Shown here piece by piece: positions 19,881 through 29,489 of a DNA stretch of 64,000 bases. The stretch spans positions 1 through 64,000 of the forward strand of contig CAMCXB010000004.1 of NCBI GenBank assembly GCA_945883145.1, given 5' to 3'. The notes below the pieces were generated by a model. That model was not told the origin of the DNA and made no database searches. It saw only the letters and a program-made list of their open reading frames with translations. Each line of letters begins with the position of its first letter. Within the stretch, counting starts at the first letter, position 1. A program made the position numbers and the translations under genes. The DNA is from Bordetella parapertussis. GTDB taxonomy: Bacteria > Pseudomonadota > Gammaproteobacteria > Burkholderiales > Burkholderiaceae_D.

Positions 19881-20271
19881 TCGATAGTTAATAAGCTATA
19901 TGCTGAGCTTGTGAGTCCTTAGCAAGTCAGTCCCCTATCATCTCTCCTGCCATCTTCATATAGTTACGACTTCGCATCGCTAGCGAAAGTATTTTCTAGC
20001 AAACTCTTCGATAGCCGAAAATTTGTTCGAAATATAAACATATTGAATAGATTTTCAATGCGCACTAATTATTACTGCGCAAAAAAATAATTTTGATCAT
20101 GCTTTGAAATATTTAATGCATGTCATGGTTTGAAAAAATTATTTATTCACTTCGGGCACTTTTGTTCAGTACCGAACTCAAATACTTGCTTTTGTTTTGT
20201 TGATAAAAGCAAGGTGCCTAGAATGAAAATTCAGGAGTGACTAATTTTATTTTTGATCATGAAACCAATCA
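19881..20271. other. Non-coding region upstream of the type II secretion operon
   Basis: About 390 A+T-rich bases without a credible gene. They hold a direct repeat TTTTGATCATG (20091-20101 and 20251-20261), an inverted repeat TGCGCA around 20059-20080, and a 9-bp hairpin CTTGCTTTT (20185-20193) / AAAAGCAAG (20205-20213). A regulatory leader for the gsp operon is the likeliest role. I see no consensus promoter I would defend. Confidence 0.4.
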
Positions 20272-20718
20272 ATGAACTCAACTTCTTTCAATTGTCGTAT
20301 GCGCACTAAAGGTTTTACTTTAGTAGAAATTATGGTTGTGGTTGTCATCATGGGTATATTGGCTGCCCTCGTGATTCCTAAGATGATGGGGCGAACCGAT
20401 GATGCACGCATACTGGCTGCCAAACAAGATATAGCAACCATTATGCAAGGCCTCAAACTGTATAGGCTAGATAATCAACGCTATCCAACTACAGGTCAGG
20501 GATTGCAAGCACTCATCACCATTCCCACCAGTTCGCCCATACCTGCAAACTGGAAATCTGGTGGTTATCTAGATCGCTTAAGTAAAGACCCATGGGGTAA
20601 TGCCTATCAATATTAAGCTCCAGGGTCGCGCGGAGAAATCGATGTGTTTTCTATGGGTGCAGATGGACAAGTAGGTGGTGCCGGCATAGATGCTGATATT
20701 GGTTCTTGGATGGATTAA
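20272..20718 (+). pseudogene. gspG: gspG, type II secretion major pseudopilin, interrupted by in-frame TAA
   Basis: GspG forms the shaft of the T2SS pseudopilus. The N-terminus is intact: a prepilin-peptidase site G/FTLVE (Gly14, Phe15, Glu19) and a hydrophobic helix, then the family core to DPWGNAYQY. Codon 115 at 20614-20616 is TAA where the family normally has leucine (TTA would be one base away). The frame then continues for 33 codons with the expected C-terminus, including EIDVFSMGADGQ and DADIGSWMD, to a second TAA at 20716. The lost part holds the aspartates that bind calcium in GspG. It is a real nonsense mutation or a sequence error. ATG 20299 is an alternative start. Confidence 0.85.
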
Positions 20719-20724
20719 TTATCT

Positions 20725-21183
20725 ATGCAAAGGCAAGTCGGCTTCACTTTACTTGAATTGCTTATCGTAATACTGATCATGGGCGTGATCTTAGCGGCAG
20801 TAGGATTGAATGCGTCACAAACATCTAAACAAGTATTGCAACAAGATGTACACCGATTAGCTGCGCTCATGCAATTAGCACGTGATGAAGCCATTGTAAG
20901 AAATCGATTGATTGCATTAGAGCTTGATACAAATCGGTATGGATTCTTCATTAAAATTGATAATGCTTGGGAGCCATTGCAAAACGATGATGTGCTACGT
21001 GTGCGTGAATTCAAACGTAGTCCTATTACTTTTTCTGTGCGCAATGGAGAAAGTAACTTAGCTGCTTGGCGCGTGGTCTTTGGCCGTGATCCAGTAGATC
21101 AAGCTTTTGTCTTAGCTTTACAATACGAACAAGATAGCTTCAGTATTAGTGCAGATGGCATTGGTCATTTCCGAGTTGAATAA
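20725..21183 (+). CDS. gspH: Type II secretion minor pseudopilin GspH
   Basis: A 152-residue minor pseudopilin. The prepilin site is G/FTLLE at about residue 6, followed by a hydrophobic helix (LLIVILIMGVILAAVGL). The variable C-terminal domain matches the GspH beta-sandwich type (LAALMQLARDEAIVRNRLIAL, YGFFI, WEPL). It starts six bases after the second gspG stop and overlaps nothing. In the family GspH sits near the pilus tip and its +5 Glu (LLE) is needed for assembly. Confidence 0.9.
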   Translation: MQRQVGFTLLELLIVILIMGVILAAVGLNASQTSKQVLQQDVHRLAALMQLARDEAIVRNRLIALELDTNRYGFFIKIDNAWEPLQNDDVLRVREFKRSPITFSVRNGESNLAAWRVVFGRDPVDQAFVLALQYEQDSFSISADGIGHFRVE

Positions 21184-21184
21184 T

Positions 21185-21565
21185 ATGATCATCAAACTCG
21201 ATGCTGATAAAGGCTTTACTTTATTAGAAGTGTTAGTTGCATTGAGCATTATCGCCACCGTATTAGGAGCAAGTTTACGAGCAGTAGCAAGCTTGACGCA
21301 AAACAGCCGTGATATACGCTTAGCCTTATATGCAACATGGTCAGCAGAAAATAGATTAAGTCAGATTCGTTTAGAACGTGAATGGCCTCCTTTGGGTAGT
21401 CGTCAGTTTTCTTGCAATCAAGCCAATATACAACTGGAGTGCAAAGAAAATATTCTTGATACGCCTAATCCCGCATTTCGCAAAGTCGAAGTATCGGTAT
21501 TTCCATTACTAGAAACAGAAAGACGCATCATCATGTTGTCACAGATTGTTCCACATGAAATGTAA
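21185..21565 (+). CDS. gspI: Type II secretion minor pseudopilin GspI
   Basis: A 126-residue minor pseudopilin that nucleates the pilus tip with GspJ and GspK. After a short leader (MIIKLDADKG) comes the processed FTLLEVLVALSIIATVLG helix and a small C-terminal domain with TWSAENRLSQIRLEREWPPLG, a GspI hallmark. ATG 21185 follows the gspH stop directly; an earlier in-frame ATG lies inside gspH. The end overlaps gspJ by 11 bases. Confidence 0.92.
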   Translation: MIIKLDADKGFTLLEVLVALSIIATVLGASLRAVASLTQNSRDIRLALYATWSAENRLSQIRLEREWPPLGSRQFSCNQANIQLECKENILDTPNPAFRKVEVSVFPLLETERRIIMLSQIVPHEM

Positions 21566-22244
21566 GCGTCAGCATCCCTATCCATTAGAACGGGGACTCA
21601 CACTGATAGAGTTACTTGTTGCTATCGGCATCTTGGCATTTATTGCTGTATTAGGATGGCGAGGACTAGAAACCTTGATCAGAACACGCAGTAGTCTCGA
21701 TCAAGAATTAGAGCAAACACGCAATCTACAAATCATATTTGCACAACTACAAAATGACTGTGCACATATCGTCAGCGCTAGTCAGATTGATGGACAAACA
21801 CCATTACTACTAGCGCCTAATCGACTTAGTTTAGTACGATCAGTTTCATTAGAAGCCGCGCCTACTCAACTGCAGTGGGTATCTTATCGATTGCAAAAAA
21901 ATAGTTTAGTGCGCGAAGTCAGTCCGCTTACACGAGACTTAACGCAATTACTAAGTTATGGACTACAGCTGAGTGCAGACAGTAATTTAAATAATGCACA
22001 AGTTATTTTAGAAACAGATGTGCAAAATTTTGGACTGAGAGTGTGGGCAAAGAATGGTCGTGCTTGGCTGAGTCCATCCGCCATGCAGGCAAGCACAAAC
22101 GCCTTAGTTTCACGTGGCTCCCTAATGAATCCACAAACTGGATCAACCACAAGTACGATCACTTGGCGCGGATTAGAAGTCTCTCTCAGTCTGAATAAAG
22201 TACAAGGTGAGCTAACAAAAACAATCTTGCTTGGTGCTACATGA
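21555..22244 (+). CDS. gspJ: Type II secretion minor pseudopilin GspJ
   Basis: About 229 residues. A prepilin leader ends in RG before LTLIELLVAIGILAFIAVLGWRG, followed by the GspJ domain with RNLQIIFAQLQNDCAHIV and LVREVSPLTRDLTQLL. GspJ forms the tip complex with GspI and GspK. ATG 21555 is chosen over a TTG at 21546. The C-terminus overlaps gspK by four bases (ATGA). Confidence 0.92.
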   Translation: MKCKRQHPYPLERGLTLIELLVAIGILAFIAVLGWRGLETLIRTRSSLDQELEQTRNLQIIFAQLQNDCAHIVSASQIDGQTPLLLAPNRLSLVRSVSLEAAPTQLQWVSYRLQKNSLVREVSPLTRDLTQLLSYGLQLSADSNLNNAQVILETDVQNFGLRVWAKNGRAWLSPSAMQASTNALVSRGSLMNPQTGSTTSTITWRGLEVSLSLNKVQGELTKTILLGAT

Positions 22245-23206
22245 AGCCAAATATGAAGCTAAGCATGTCGCAAAAAAAATTCCATGGCATGCGTCAAAGC
22301 TCACGTGGTGTGGCCATCATCACAGCATTGCTCCTAACAGCTTTAGCAATCACGATTGTGGCTAGTTTATTTTGGCAGCAGCAAATTCAAATTCGTACAG
22401 TCGAAAATCAACGCTTGCAACTGCAAAAACAATGGATATTGCGAGGTGCCGTAGATTGGGCGACATTGATTTTGCGAGAAGATAGTAAATATTCTTTGAT
22501 TGATGATTTAACTGAACCATGGGCAGTACCCTTAGCGGATACATCACTAGATCAGTATGTGCAAAAAGAAGAAGAACATGCTTTAGCACAGGAAGCGATC
22601 TTATCGGGCGCAATACAAGATGCACAATCACGCTTGAATTTAACAGGGCTTGCGACTGCTGGAAAAATCAATGAACAACAAGTCTTGTTGTTTGAGCGCT
22701 TACTCAGTAGTTTACATATCGACACCTCACTAGCCCGCCTAGCAGCAACGCAAATAGCCTCTAGTCAGCCAAATGAAAGTGGAGCAAGCAGTCGCGTGCG
22801 TTATGTCGGTTTTCAGTATGTGCAGGACTTATTTGTCGTCACAGGTTTTACGCCTGAGATCGTAAAGACTCTAGAGGACTATGTTGTCTTTCTTCCGCGT
22901 ACAACAGCTATCAATGCGAATACTGCGCCACAAGTCGTATTAACAGCCGCCTTAGCACCTTTATCACTAGCAGATACACAAGCCTTAATAGTGAAAAGGG
23001 CGCAAACACCATTTCGTAATATCAATGAACTGATAGCGCAGTTGTCAGGATCACAAACAACGATCAATCCGCAAGCAATCACATTGAGTACGAATTATTT
23101 TTTAGTCAATGGAAAAATCTCTCTGCGGCAAAATGCGTTGCAAATACAAGCATTGGTAGAGAGAAATGGATTAAATACCGAAGTGTTATGGATTAGAGAA
23201 ATCTAA
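22241..23206 (+). CDS. gspK: Type II secretion minor pseudopilin GspK
   Basis: A 321-residue pseudopilin capping the tip. The leader ends at RQSSRG and the helix GVAIITALLLTALAITIVAS lacks the +5 Glu, as is normal for GspK. The large alpha domain has LSGAIQDAQSRLNL and two helix-hairpin-like stretches (NANTAPQVVLTAAL, FRNINELIAQL). It is translationally coupled to gspJ. Size and features agree with the family. Confidence 0.93.
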   Translation: MKPNMKLSMSQKKFHGMRQSSRGVAIITALLLTALAITIVASLFWQQQIQIRTVENQRLQLQKQWILRGAVDWATLILREDSKYSLIDDLTEPWAVPLADTSLDQYVQKEEEHALAQEAILSGAIQDAQSRLNLTGLATAGKINEQQVLLFERLLSSLHIDTSLARLAATQIASSQPNESGASSRVRYVGFQYVQDLFVVTGFTPEIVKTLEDYVVFLPRTTAINANTAPQVVLTAALAPLSLADTQALIVKRAQTPFRNINELIAQLSGSQTTINPQAITLSTNYFLVNGKISLRQNALQIQALVERNGLNTEVLWIREI

Positions 23207-23218
23207 TTCACAATAATA

Positions 23219-24580
23219 GTGTTAAACGCTTATTCCATCATTCTACGTTTGCCTTCACGGCAGAGTGTAAAAAAAATGCAGGATTGGTGCTTGCAGCCCT
23301 TGCCCTTTGCAATAACAGATAAAACGGATCATGTTCTTGAAAGCGGCTTAGCTAGCGTGGCAGCACTGACTGAACAGTTAAAGAAAGTAAAAAAAGTCAT
23401 ACTTATTATGGCGGCAAGCGATGTCACGCTATTGCGTTTGATGGTGCCACCTCTCTCGCCAGAGAAACTTAAATTAGCTTTACCTGCCTTAATGGAAAAT
23501 AGCATCATAGGTGATCCTGCTACTTGTCATATCGTGACGAGTGCTGACATAAAAGGCTTACGTAACATTGCTGTGATTGATAGAGCTTGGCTGATCGCAG
23601 TAGTAAGCGCTTGTCAGAAAGCAGGCGCAAGTGTTTTTCATGCTTATCCCTTTCAACTATGCCTACCTTTACATGAAAACATCGTCTCTGCTGCGCTATC
23701 AGAAATAGGTGAAGAAGCAGAGCTAAGTTTGCGCAAGCCAAACAATGAAGCGATTGGTATTTCACTGCACATTGATAAAACTAATTTTCACAGTGAAGAA
23801 GAAATTTGCCGTACCTTGCATTTATTAACGAAACATGAAAATTGCCAACTCATGGTGGAGGATGGCAAAGTAGGTGTTTATAGTGCAGCAGCTAATCAGT
23901 TAGCACACACCATAGAAAAATCGAATGGAGACACAATTAGCAAACTGCAGGTTATTCCAGATGACTGGAAAATTTTAATCGCAGGAATGAAGAACATAGA
24001 TTGTGATTTGATGCTGGGATTATCAAAACCTATGTATCAAGCAAGTCGTTTGACAATATGGAGACTGCCACTTGCGCTTGCTGCTTCTTTACTTGTTTTT
24101 CAACTCATTGCCTTACATAGTGATTGGTGGCGTTTGCGACAAGAAAAAAAGCAGTTATTCGTTCAGCTAGATAATATTTATAAAAAACATTTTATGCAGT
24201 CGGCAAAGCCAGAAGTACAGCTAGAAAAATTAGAAGAAAAATTAAGCATGCTTAGGCAAAAAACAGGCGCAAATGCACCTGAAGATTTTCTGAGCTTGTT
24301 AGCGAATACCTCAGTGGCATGGAAGCGTATTGTTCTAGAGGATAAAAATATAGGATCACGACAATCGCGTGTCAGTCCAGATTATGTGGCAACCCATGCA
24401 ATGACCGCAGTGAATTATCGTAATCATGTACTGCAAATAAGCTTGCTTTCAGAATTGGCGCCTGATAGGGAGTTAGCTAAAACTAGATTTGCAGAAAATC
24501 ATCTCACGCTACAGCGCAGTGAAAATACGTCACCTACTCGATCTAGCGTAGTGATGTGGCATGTGCAGGCGGGTAAATGA
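23219..24580 (+). CDS. gspL: Type II secretion inner-membrane protein GspL
   Basis: A 453-residue protein with a large cytoplasmic actin-like domain, one membrane helix at about residues 282-300 (LPLALAASLLVFQLIAL) and a periplasmic ferredoxin-like domain. In the system GspL anchors the GspE ATPase and pairs with GspM. The start is a GTG at 23219, 12 bases after the gspK stop; a short N-terminal beta-strand (LNAYSIILRLPS) fits the family. The sequence is divergent, but position and topology make the call clear. Confidence 0.88.
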   Translation: MLNAYSIILRLPSRQSVKKMQDWCLQPLPFAITDKTDHVLESGLASVAALTEQLKKVKKVILIMAASDVTLLRLMVPPLSPEKLKLALPALMENSIIGDPATCHIVTSADIKGLRNIAVIDRAWLIAVVSACQKAGASVFHAYPFQLCLPLHENIVSAALSEIGEEAELSLRKPNNEAIGISLHIDKTNFHSEEEICRTLHLLTKHENCQLMVEDGKVGVYSAAANQLAHTIEKSNGDTISKLQVIPDDWKILIAGMKNIDCDLMLGLSKPMYQASRLTIWRLPLALAASLLVFQLIALHSDWWRLRQEKKQLFVQLDNIYKKHFMQSAKPEVQLEKLEEKLSMLRQKTGANAPEDFLSLLANTSVAWKRIVLEDKNIGSRQSRVSPDYVATHAMTAVNYRNHVLQISLLSELAPDRELAKTRFAENHLTLQRSENTSPTRSSVVMWHVQAGK

Positions 24581-25062
24581 TAAAACGCTGGAATCTAATA
24601 ATGATTTTCTGGCAAATCAAAAGTGAGCCGGAAAAAATAAAAAGATTGTTAGTAGGTACTTGCCTGCTTTTACTGGCATTCAGCGTGTTATGGCTCTATC
24701 CCATGATGAAAGAGCGAGCGCAATTAGGTCAACAATTGCCAGAGTTACGCCATCAATTAGTTCTAGCTTATGCATTAGCTCAGAAAATTTCACAGCTAGA
24801 GGATCTTCCTACGCAAACATCCGACACTTCTCTAGAAGCGATACAAAACAGTCTAACAAAGGCGGGATTGGTGACAAATAAAGTGAGATTTGAAAAACAA
24901 GTCATCACAATGGAATTCGAAAAAATATCTTTTTCTACTTTAGTGAAATGGACACATGATGCACAAATATTTTTTCACATCCTCGTGCTAGAGGCCAGCA
25001 TCGTGCCATTGGATCAACTTGATCAAGTGAACGCCAAATTAACTTTTAAAAAACTAAACTAA
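24577..25062 (+). CDS. gspM: Type II secretion inner-membrane protein GspM
   Basis: A 161-residue bitopic protein with a short cytoplasmic start, a membrane helix at about residues 27-45 (LLVGTCLLLLAFSVLWLYPMM) and a periplasmic ferredoxin-like domain. It overlaps gspL by ATGA and shares a single base with the gspN start. It would stabilise GspL in the inner-membrane platform. Confidence 0.88.
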   Translation: MIKRWNLIMIFWQIKSEPEKIKRLLVGTCLLLLAFSVLWLYPMMKERAQLGQQLPELRHQLVLAYALAQKISQLEDLPTQTSDTSLEAIQNSLTKAGLVTNKVRFEKQVITMEFEKISFSTLVKWTHDAQIFFHILVLEASIVPLDQLDQVNAKLTFKKLN

Positions 25063-25835
25063 TGCGTCGTCTTCTCTTTTTAAGTATTGCAGCTTTGATC
25101 GTATTCGTATTGACGTTCATTATGTTTTTGCCAGCTGTATTCATCACACCCCACGCTGAAGAAAAATCAAGCGGACGATATACCTTGGCCGATGTGCACG
25201 GTACTGTCTGGGAAGGCTCTGCAATAGTCGTTTCTAAGCCAGATAAAAATGGTATTCAGCTGCCCTTAGTGCCAGGCAGATTTTTTTGGCACATATCGCC
25301 TATGCTGTTATTGGGAAAAGTCTCACTAAAAATTGATAATACAGAGACACTGACCGAGCCTATCACCATAGAAGGCAATTGGTATCAATGGCATATCAAT
25401 CCTTCAAGCATGCGATTGAATGCGGAACAATTATCTTTATTAGGTGCGCCATTTAATACACTGAGATTGAATGGAGATGTGTTGATGTCATGGCAAGAAT
25501 TGCAAGTCAATTTACAAGCTAAGCAAATTAACATCATAGGTTTAATACAAATTGATTTTAAAAAAATAGCTTCAGCGCTATCGCCGATTAAACCCTTAGG
25601 TGAATATCAATTAACAATCGAATGGCTTAGTCAGCAAGCCAAGATAGATTTAAATACATTAGAAGGGCCATTACAACTTCATGGCAAAGGCATCTTTCAG
25701 CAAGGGAGGTTGCAATTTTCTGGTGTGGCTTATGCGGATGCAGGAAAAGAAAAACAATTATCGCTATTACTGAATTTATTAGGGCGGCCACTAGCTGATG
25801 GCAATGAAAATCATATAGCACTTGAATTTAAATGA
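25062..25835 (+). CDS. gspN: Type II secretion protein GspN
   Basis: A 257-residue bitopic protein with an N-terminal helix (LLFLSIAALIVFVLTFIMFLPAVF) and a periplasmic beta-rich domain; YTLADVHGTVWEGSA is a GspN signature. GspN is present in only some systems and its role is poorly defined. The start shares a base with the gspM stop (TAATG), and the end overlaps gspD by ATGA. Confidence 0.88.
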   Translation: MRRLLFLSIAALIVFVLTFIMFLPAVFITPHAEEKSSGRYTLADVHGTVWEGSAIVVSKPDKNGIQLPLVPGRFFWHISPMLLLGKVSLKIDNTETLTEPITIEGNWYQWHINPSSMRLNAEQLSLLGAPFNTLRLNGDVLMSWQELQVNLQAKQINIIGLIQIDFKKIASALSPIKPLGEYQLTIEWLSQQAKIDLNTLEGPLQLHGKGIFQQGRLQFSGVAYADAGKEKQLSLLLNLLGRPLADGNENHIALEFK

Positions 25836-28012
25836 CAGTACATCTTATCGATTTTGCTAATGCACTTAAAAAATTAAGAAATTTTTTTTTCGACTTACTT
25901 TTTATAATTATTATCACTAGTATTTTTTCCAACTCACTATCGAGTTGGGCACAAGAGCCTACCAAGAATCAAGCTATGATGAATTTTGTGGCGGCTGATA
26001 TTGAAACAGTAGTCAGAGCGATTGGTCACTACACCGGAACCACTTTTGTGATTGATCCTAGAGTGAAAGGCACCATCAATCTGGTTTCTGAAAAGCCAGT
26101 GAGTAAAGCGCAAGCATTAGAGATGCTGACTTCAGTGTTAAGGCTGCATGCATATGCGGTGGTGAAATTGCCTACTTTTACTAAAGTCGTGCCAGAAGCT
26201 GACGCCAAGCAGCAAGCTAGTCCTGTGATTGATCATGCATTAAGGGGCGATCAAATCGCGACACAAATAATTAAACTCAATCATGAATCTGCTGCTAACT
26301 TAGTCAATATCTTGCGTCCCTTAGTCAGTGAAAAAAATGTGATTAACGCGAATTCAGCAACCAACACATTAATTATTACGGATTATGCAGATAACTTAAA
26401 AAGATTATCGCGCATGATTGTAGCATTAGATGTGCCAATGATAGGCGAGCTTGATGTTATAAAAGTCCATTATGCGATTGCGACTGATTTAGCATTCATG
26501 ATTAATCGTTTACTTGATCAAGGTGCGGTGACGAATGCAGCTGGGGTCAATGATGCAGGTAGAGTTTTATTACTCGCAGAAGCACGCACTAATAGTTTGA
26601 TACTTCGCGCACCGACTGTGGCGAGAGGAAATTTAGCACGGGCTTTAATTGCGCGACTTGATCAACCGACTGCTCTGCCCGGAAATGTGCATGTGGTGTA
26701 TTTAAAAAATGCAGAAGCAGTCAAACTCGCGCAAGTGTTGCGTGCTGTTGTGTTGGGTGAGGCAGGCGTCGCTAATCAAGCCTCTAATCTTACTGGAGGC
26801 ATCACCACCACACAGACTACGCCGCAATCACAGGCGACCTTGAGTACATCGCCAGTGAATACAGCGATGCCAACAACGCTGGCGACTAGCAATGTGGCGA
26901 ATCAAGCACCACTTGCTAGCGGTGGAATTGCAGGTTACATACAAGCAGACCCTACAACTAATACCTTAATTATTACGGCAAATGAAACGACTTACCGTAA
27001 TCTACGCAACATCATTGATCAGTTAGATGCAAGACGAGCACAAGTTTATGTAGAGTCGTTAATTGTTGAAGTCTCTGCGAATACTGCCGCTGAGTTTGGG
27101 GTGCAGTGGGCTGGCTTATCAGGGGATTCAGCGGGTGGTATGCGTGTTGGTGTACTAACCGGATTTTCTGCCGGAGGAAATAATCTTGCAACCCAAGCTA
27201 CATCTATTTTAGGAAAAGATCAAATAGCTCTACCGCCAGGTAACGGCATTAACGTAGCCGCATTTAAACAACTGAATGGCCAGTTAACTCTAGGTGCATT
27301 AGCTCGTGCCTTAGAGAGTAATACCAAAGCCAATATTTTATCCATGCCTAATTTAATCACATTGGATAATGAAGAAGCACGCATTATCGTTGGTCAGAAT
27401 GTTCCTTTCATTACAGGTCAATTTACTACACCGGCATCGGGTGGTGGTGCAGGTGTGAATCCATTTCAAACCATAGAGCGTCGTGATATAGGTTTGTCCT
27501 TACGTGTACGACCACAAATTTCGCAAGGTGGCACAGTAAAAATGGCCATCTATCAAGAGACATCAAATATTCAAGAGTCCACTAGTTCAGGATTGATTAC
27601 GAGTAAACGATCGATTGATACCAATGTGTTAGTCGATAACGGTCAAATTGTTGTGCTAGGCGGACTAATAGAAGACACCTTGAGTGATAGCGTAGAAAAA
27701 GTCCCATTACTGGGCGATATACCTTTATTAGGTTATTTATTTCGCTATCAAACAAAAAAACGTGGCAAGACAAATTTAATGGTTTTTTTACGGCCGACGG
27801 TGATACGGTCTAATAATGACAGTGTTGCTGTAGCAGGTGATCGTTATGACTATATGCAAGCAGCACAAGGCGGCATGCAGTCAGATAAAAACATTTTTTT
27901 ACCTCAGTCACAAGAACCTAAACTGCCAGCTCTACAAAACGGCACGCCAGTTGGCGGCGCCTTACTGAAAAAATCATCACCTTCATTAGCAGAACCATTG
28001 CTCTCCCCTTAA
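25832..28012 (+). CDS. gspD: Type II secretion secretin GspD
   Basis: The outer-membrane channel, 726 residues. A signal sequence with a Lys-rich start and a hydrophobic core (LLFIIIITSIFSNSL) ends near WAQ. Then come N0 (MNFVAADIETVVRAIG), N1-N3 domains with repeated TNTLIITDYADNLK-type motifs, a Gln/Thr/Ser linker near residue 330, and the secretin core (VPFITGQF, VKMAIYQETSNI, VVLGGLIEDTL, VPLLGDIPLLGYLFR). A run of nine T (25882-25890) lies in the signal-peptide codons. It follows gspN, not gspC, in this operon. Confidence 0.96.
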   Translation: MTVHLIDFANALKKLRNFFFDLLFIIIITSIFSNSLSSWAQEPTKNQAMMNFVAADIETVVRAIGHYTGTTFVIDPRVKGTINLVSEKPVSKAQALEMLTSVLRLHAYAVVKLPTFTKVVPEADAKQQASPVIDHALRGDQIATQIIKLNHESAANLVNILRPLVSEKNVINANSATNTLIITDYADNLKRLSRMIVALDVPMIGELDVIKVHYAIATDLAFMINRLLDQGAVTNAAGVNDAGRVLLLAEARTNSLILRAPTVARGNLARALIARLDQPTALPGNVHVVYLKNAEAVKLAQVLRAVVLGEAGVANQASNLTGGITTTQTTPQSQATLSTSPVNTAMPTTLATSNVANQAPLASGGIAGYIQADPTTNTLIITANETTYRNLRNIIDQLDARRAQVYVESLIVEVSANTAAEFGVQWAGLSGDSAGGMRVGVLTGFSAGGNNLATQATSILGKDQIALPPGNGINVAAFKQLNGQLTLGALARALESNTKANILSMPNLITLDNEEARIIVGQNVPFITGQFTTPASGGGAGVNPFQTIERRDIGLSLRVRPQISQGGTVKMAIYQETSNIQESTSSGLITSKRSIDTNVLVDNGQIVVLGGLIEDTLSDSVEKVPLLGDIPLLGYLFRYQTKKRGKTNLMVFLRPTVIRSNNDSVAVAGDRYDYMQAAQGGMQSDKNIFLPQSQEPKLPALQNGTPVGGALLKKSSPSLAEPLLSP

Positions 28013-28050
28013 TTAAGTCATGGCTTAGGTGAATTAATAAGCATTTCTTT

Positions 28051-29487
28051 ATGACTCTTACCAATCAAGCACATTTACTGCCCTTTGCCTTTGCTAGAGA
28101 TTTTTTGATTCTGGCGCAAGCACATGACAATCAAGAAGAGAGTGTGGCTTGTTGGATTTCAGAAGCTACACCTGCCACAGCTGTAGCAGAAATTAGTCGT
28201 CGCTATGGCGCACTCAGATTACAGATTGTGACGCGTCAGGAATTAGAAAGTGCGATCACATCTGTCTATGCTGACTCTGGCCATAATGCAGCACAAGTTA
28301 TTGATGAATATGAAGCTGATTTTGATATAGCACGACTAATGCAAGAAATGCCTGCAGTAGAAGATTTATTAGATTCTTCTGATGATGCACCTGTCATACG
28401 CATGATTAATGCATTGCTTACGCAAGCAGTGCGTGAGGGTGCATCTGATATTCATATAGAGCCATTTGATCAAATCTCTGTTGTGAGATTTCGAATAGAT
28501 GGTCGTTTGCGCGATATCGTTAGACCAAAAAAAACAATTCATGCTGCTTTGATTTCTCGAATAAAAATCATGTCGGATCTCGATATTGCTGAAAAACGTT
28601 TGCCGCAAGATGGCCGTATTACTTTACGTGTAGGCGGTAAGCCGATTGATGTAAGGGTTTCTACTCTACCGACTGGACATGGCGAACGTGCCGTATTGCG
28701 TTTATTAGATAAAGAAGGTGGACGATTAGATTGTCAACAGTTAGGTATGAGTGAGACCACGCTAAAACAATTTGATCATTTAATCACGCAACCACATGGC
28801 ATTGTTTTAGTGACAGGTCCCACTGGATCTGGAAAAACAACCACATTGTATGCGGCACTATCTAGACTAAACACACCCAGCACAAATATTTTGACGGTAG
28901 AAGATCCGATTGAATATGAATTAAATGGTGTAGGTCAGACTCAAGTCAATCCTCGCATAGAGATGACATTTGCAAAAGCCTTACGCGCTATATTGCGACA
29001 AGATCCAGATGTCATCATGATAGGTGAGATACGCGATTTAGAAACAGCACAAATCGCAGTTCAGGCGTCACTCACGGGACATGTAGTGTTAGCCACTTTG
29101 CATACGAATGATGCTGCTGCTGCAGTAACACGTTTACTCGATATGGGTATCGAGCCTTTTTTACTCTCTTCCTCTTTATTAGGCGTTGTAGCACAGCGTT
29201 TAGTGAGAAAACTGTGTATCTATTGTCGAAAAAAAGAAGGCTTATATTGGCATGAAGTAGGTTGTGATAAATGCAGTCAGACTGGTTATCACGGACGAGT
29301 GGGAATTTATGAATTAATGCTCACTACAGACCAGATACGCCGACAAATTCATGATAGAGCTGGAGAAGCTGAAATACGAGCCAGTGCACAAATTGGTGGA
29401 ATGAGATTAATGCGTGAAGATGGCGAGCGCTGGTTGAATAATGGTACGACAAGTCAGTCTGAATTATTGGGCGTGACTAAGGAGTAA
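28051..29487 (+). CDS. gspE: Type II secretion ATPase GspE
   Basis: Cytoplasmic hexameric ATPase that drives pseudopilus assembly, 478 residues. It has an N1E domain that would bind GspL, the Walker A loop GPTGSGKTT (about 256-264), the Asp box LTVEDPIEYE, Walker B DPDVIMIGEIRD and the His box ATLHTND. A tetracysteine zinc module reads CIYC (389-392) and CDKC (405-408). All catalytic motifs are intact. Confidence 0.97.
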   Translation: MTLTNQAHLLPFAFARDFLILAQAHDNQEESVACWISEATPATAVAEISRRYGALRLQIVTRQELESAITSVYADSGHNAAQVIDEYEADFDIARLMQEMPAVEDLLDSSDDAPVIRMINALLTQAVREGASDIHIEPFDQISVVRFRIDGRLRDIVRPKKTIHAALISRIKIMSDLDIAEKRLPQDGRITLRVGGKPIDVRVSTLPTGHGERAVLRLLDKEGGRLDCQQLGMSETTLKQFDHLITQPHGIVLVTGPTGSGKTTTLYAALSRLNTPSTNILTVEDPIEYELNGVGQTQVNPRIEMTFAKALRAILRQDPDVIMIGEIRDLETAQIAVQASLTGHVVLATLHTNDAAAAVTRLLDMGIEPFLLSSSLLGVVAQRLVRKLCIYCRKKEGLYWHEVGCDKCSQTGYHGRVGIYELMLTTDQIRRQIHDRAGEAEIRASAQIGGMRLMREDGERWLNNGTTSQSELLGVTKE

Positions 29488-29489
29488 GC

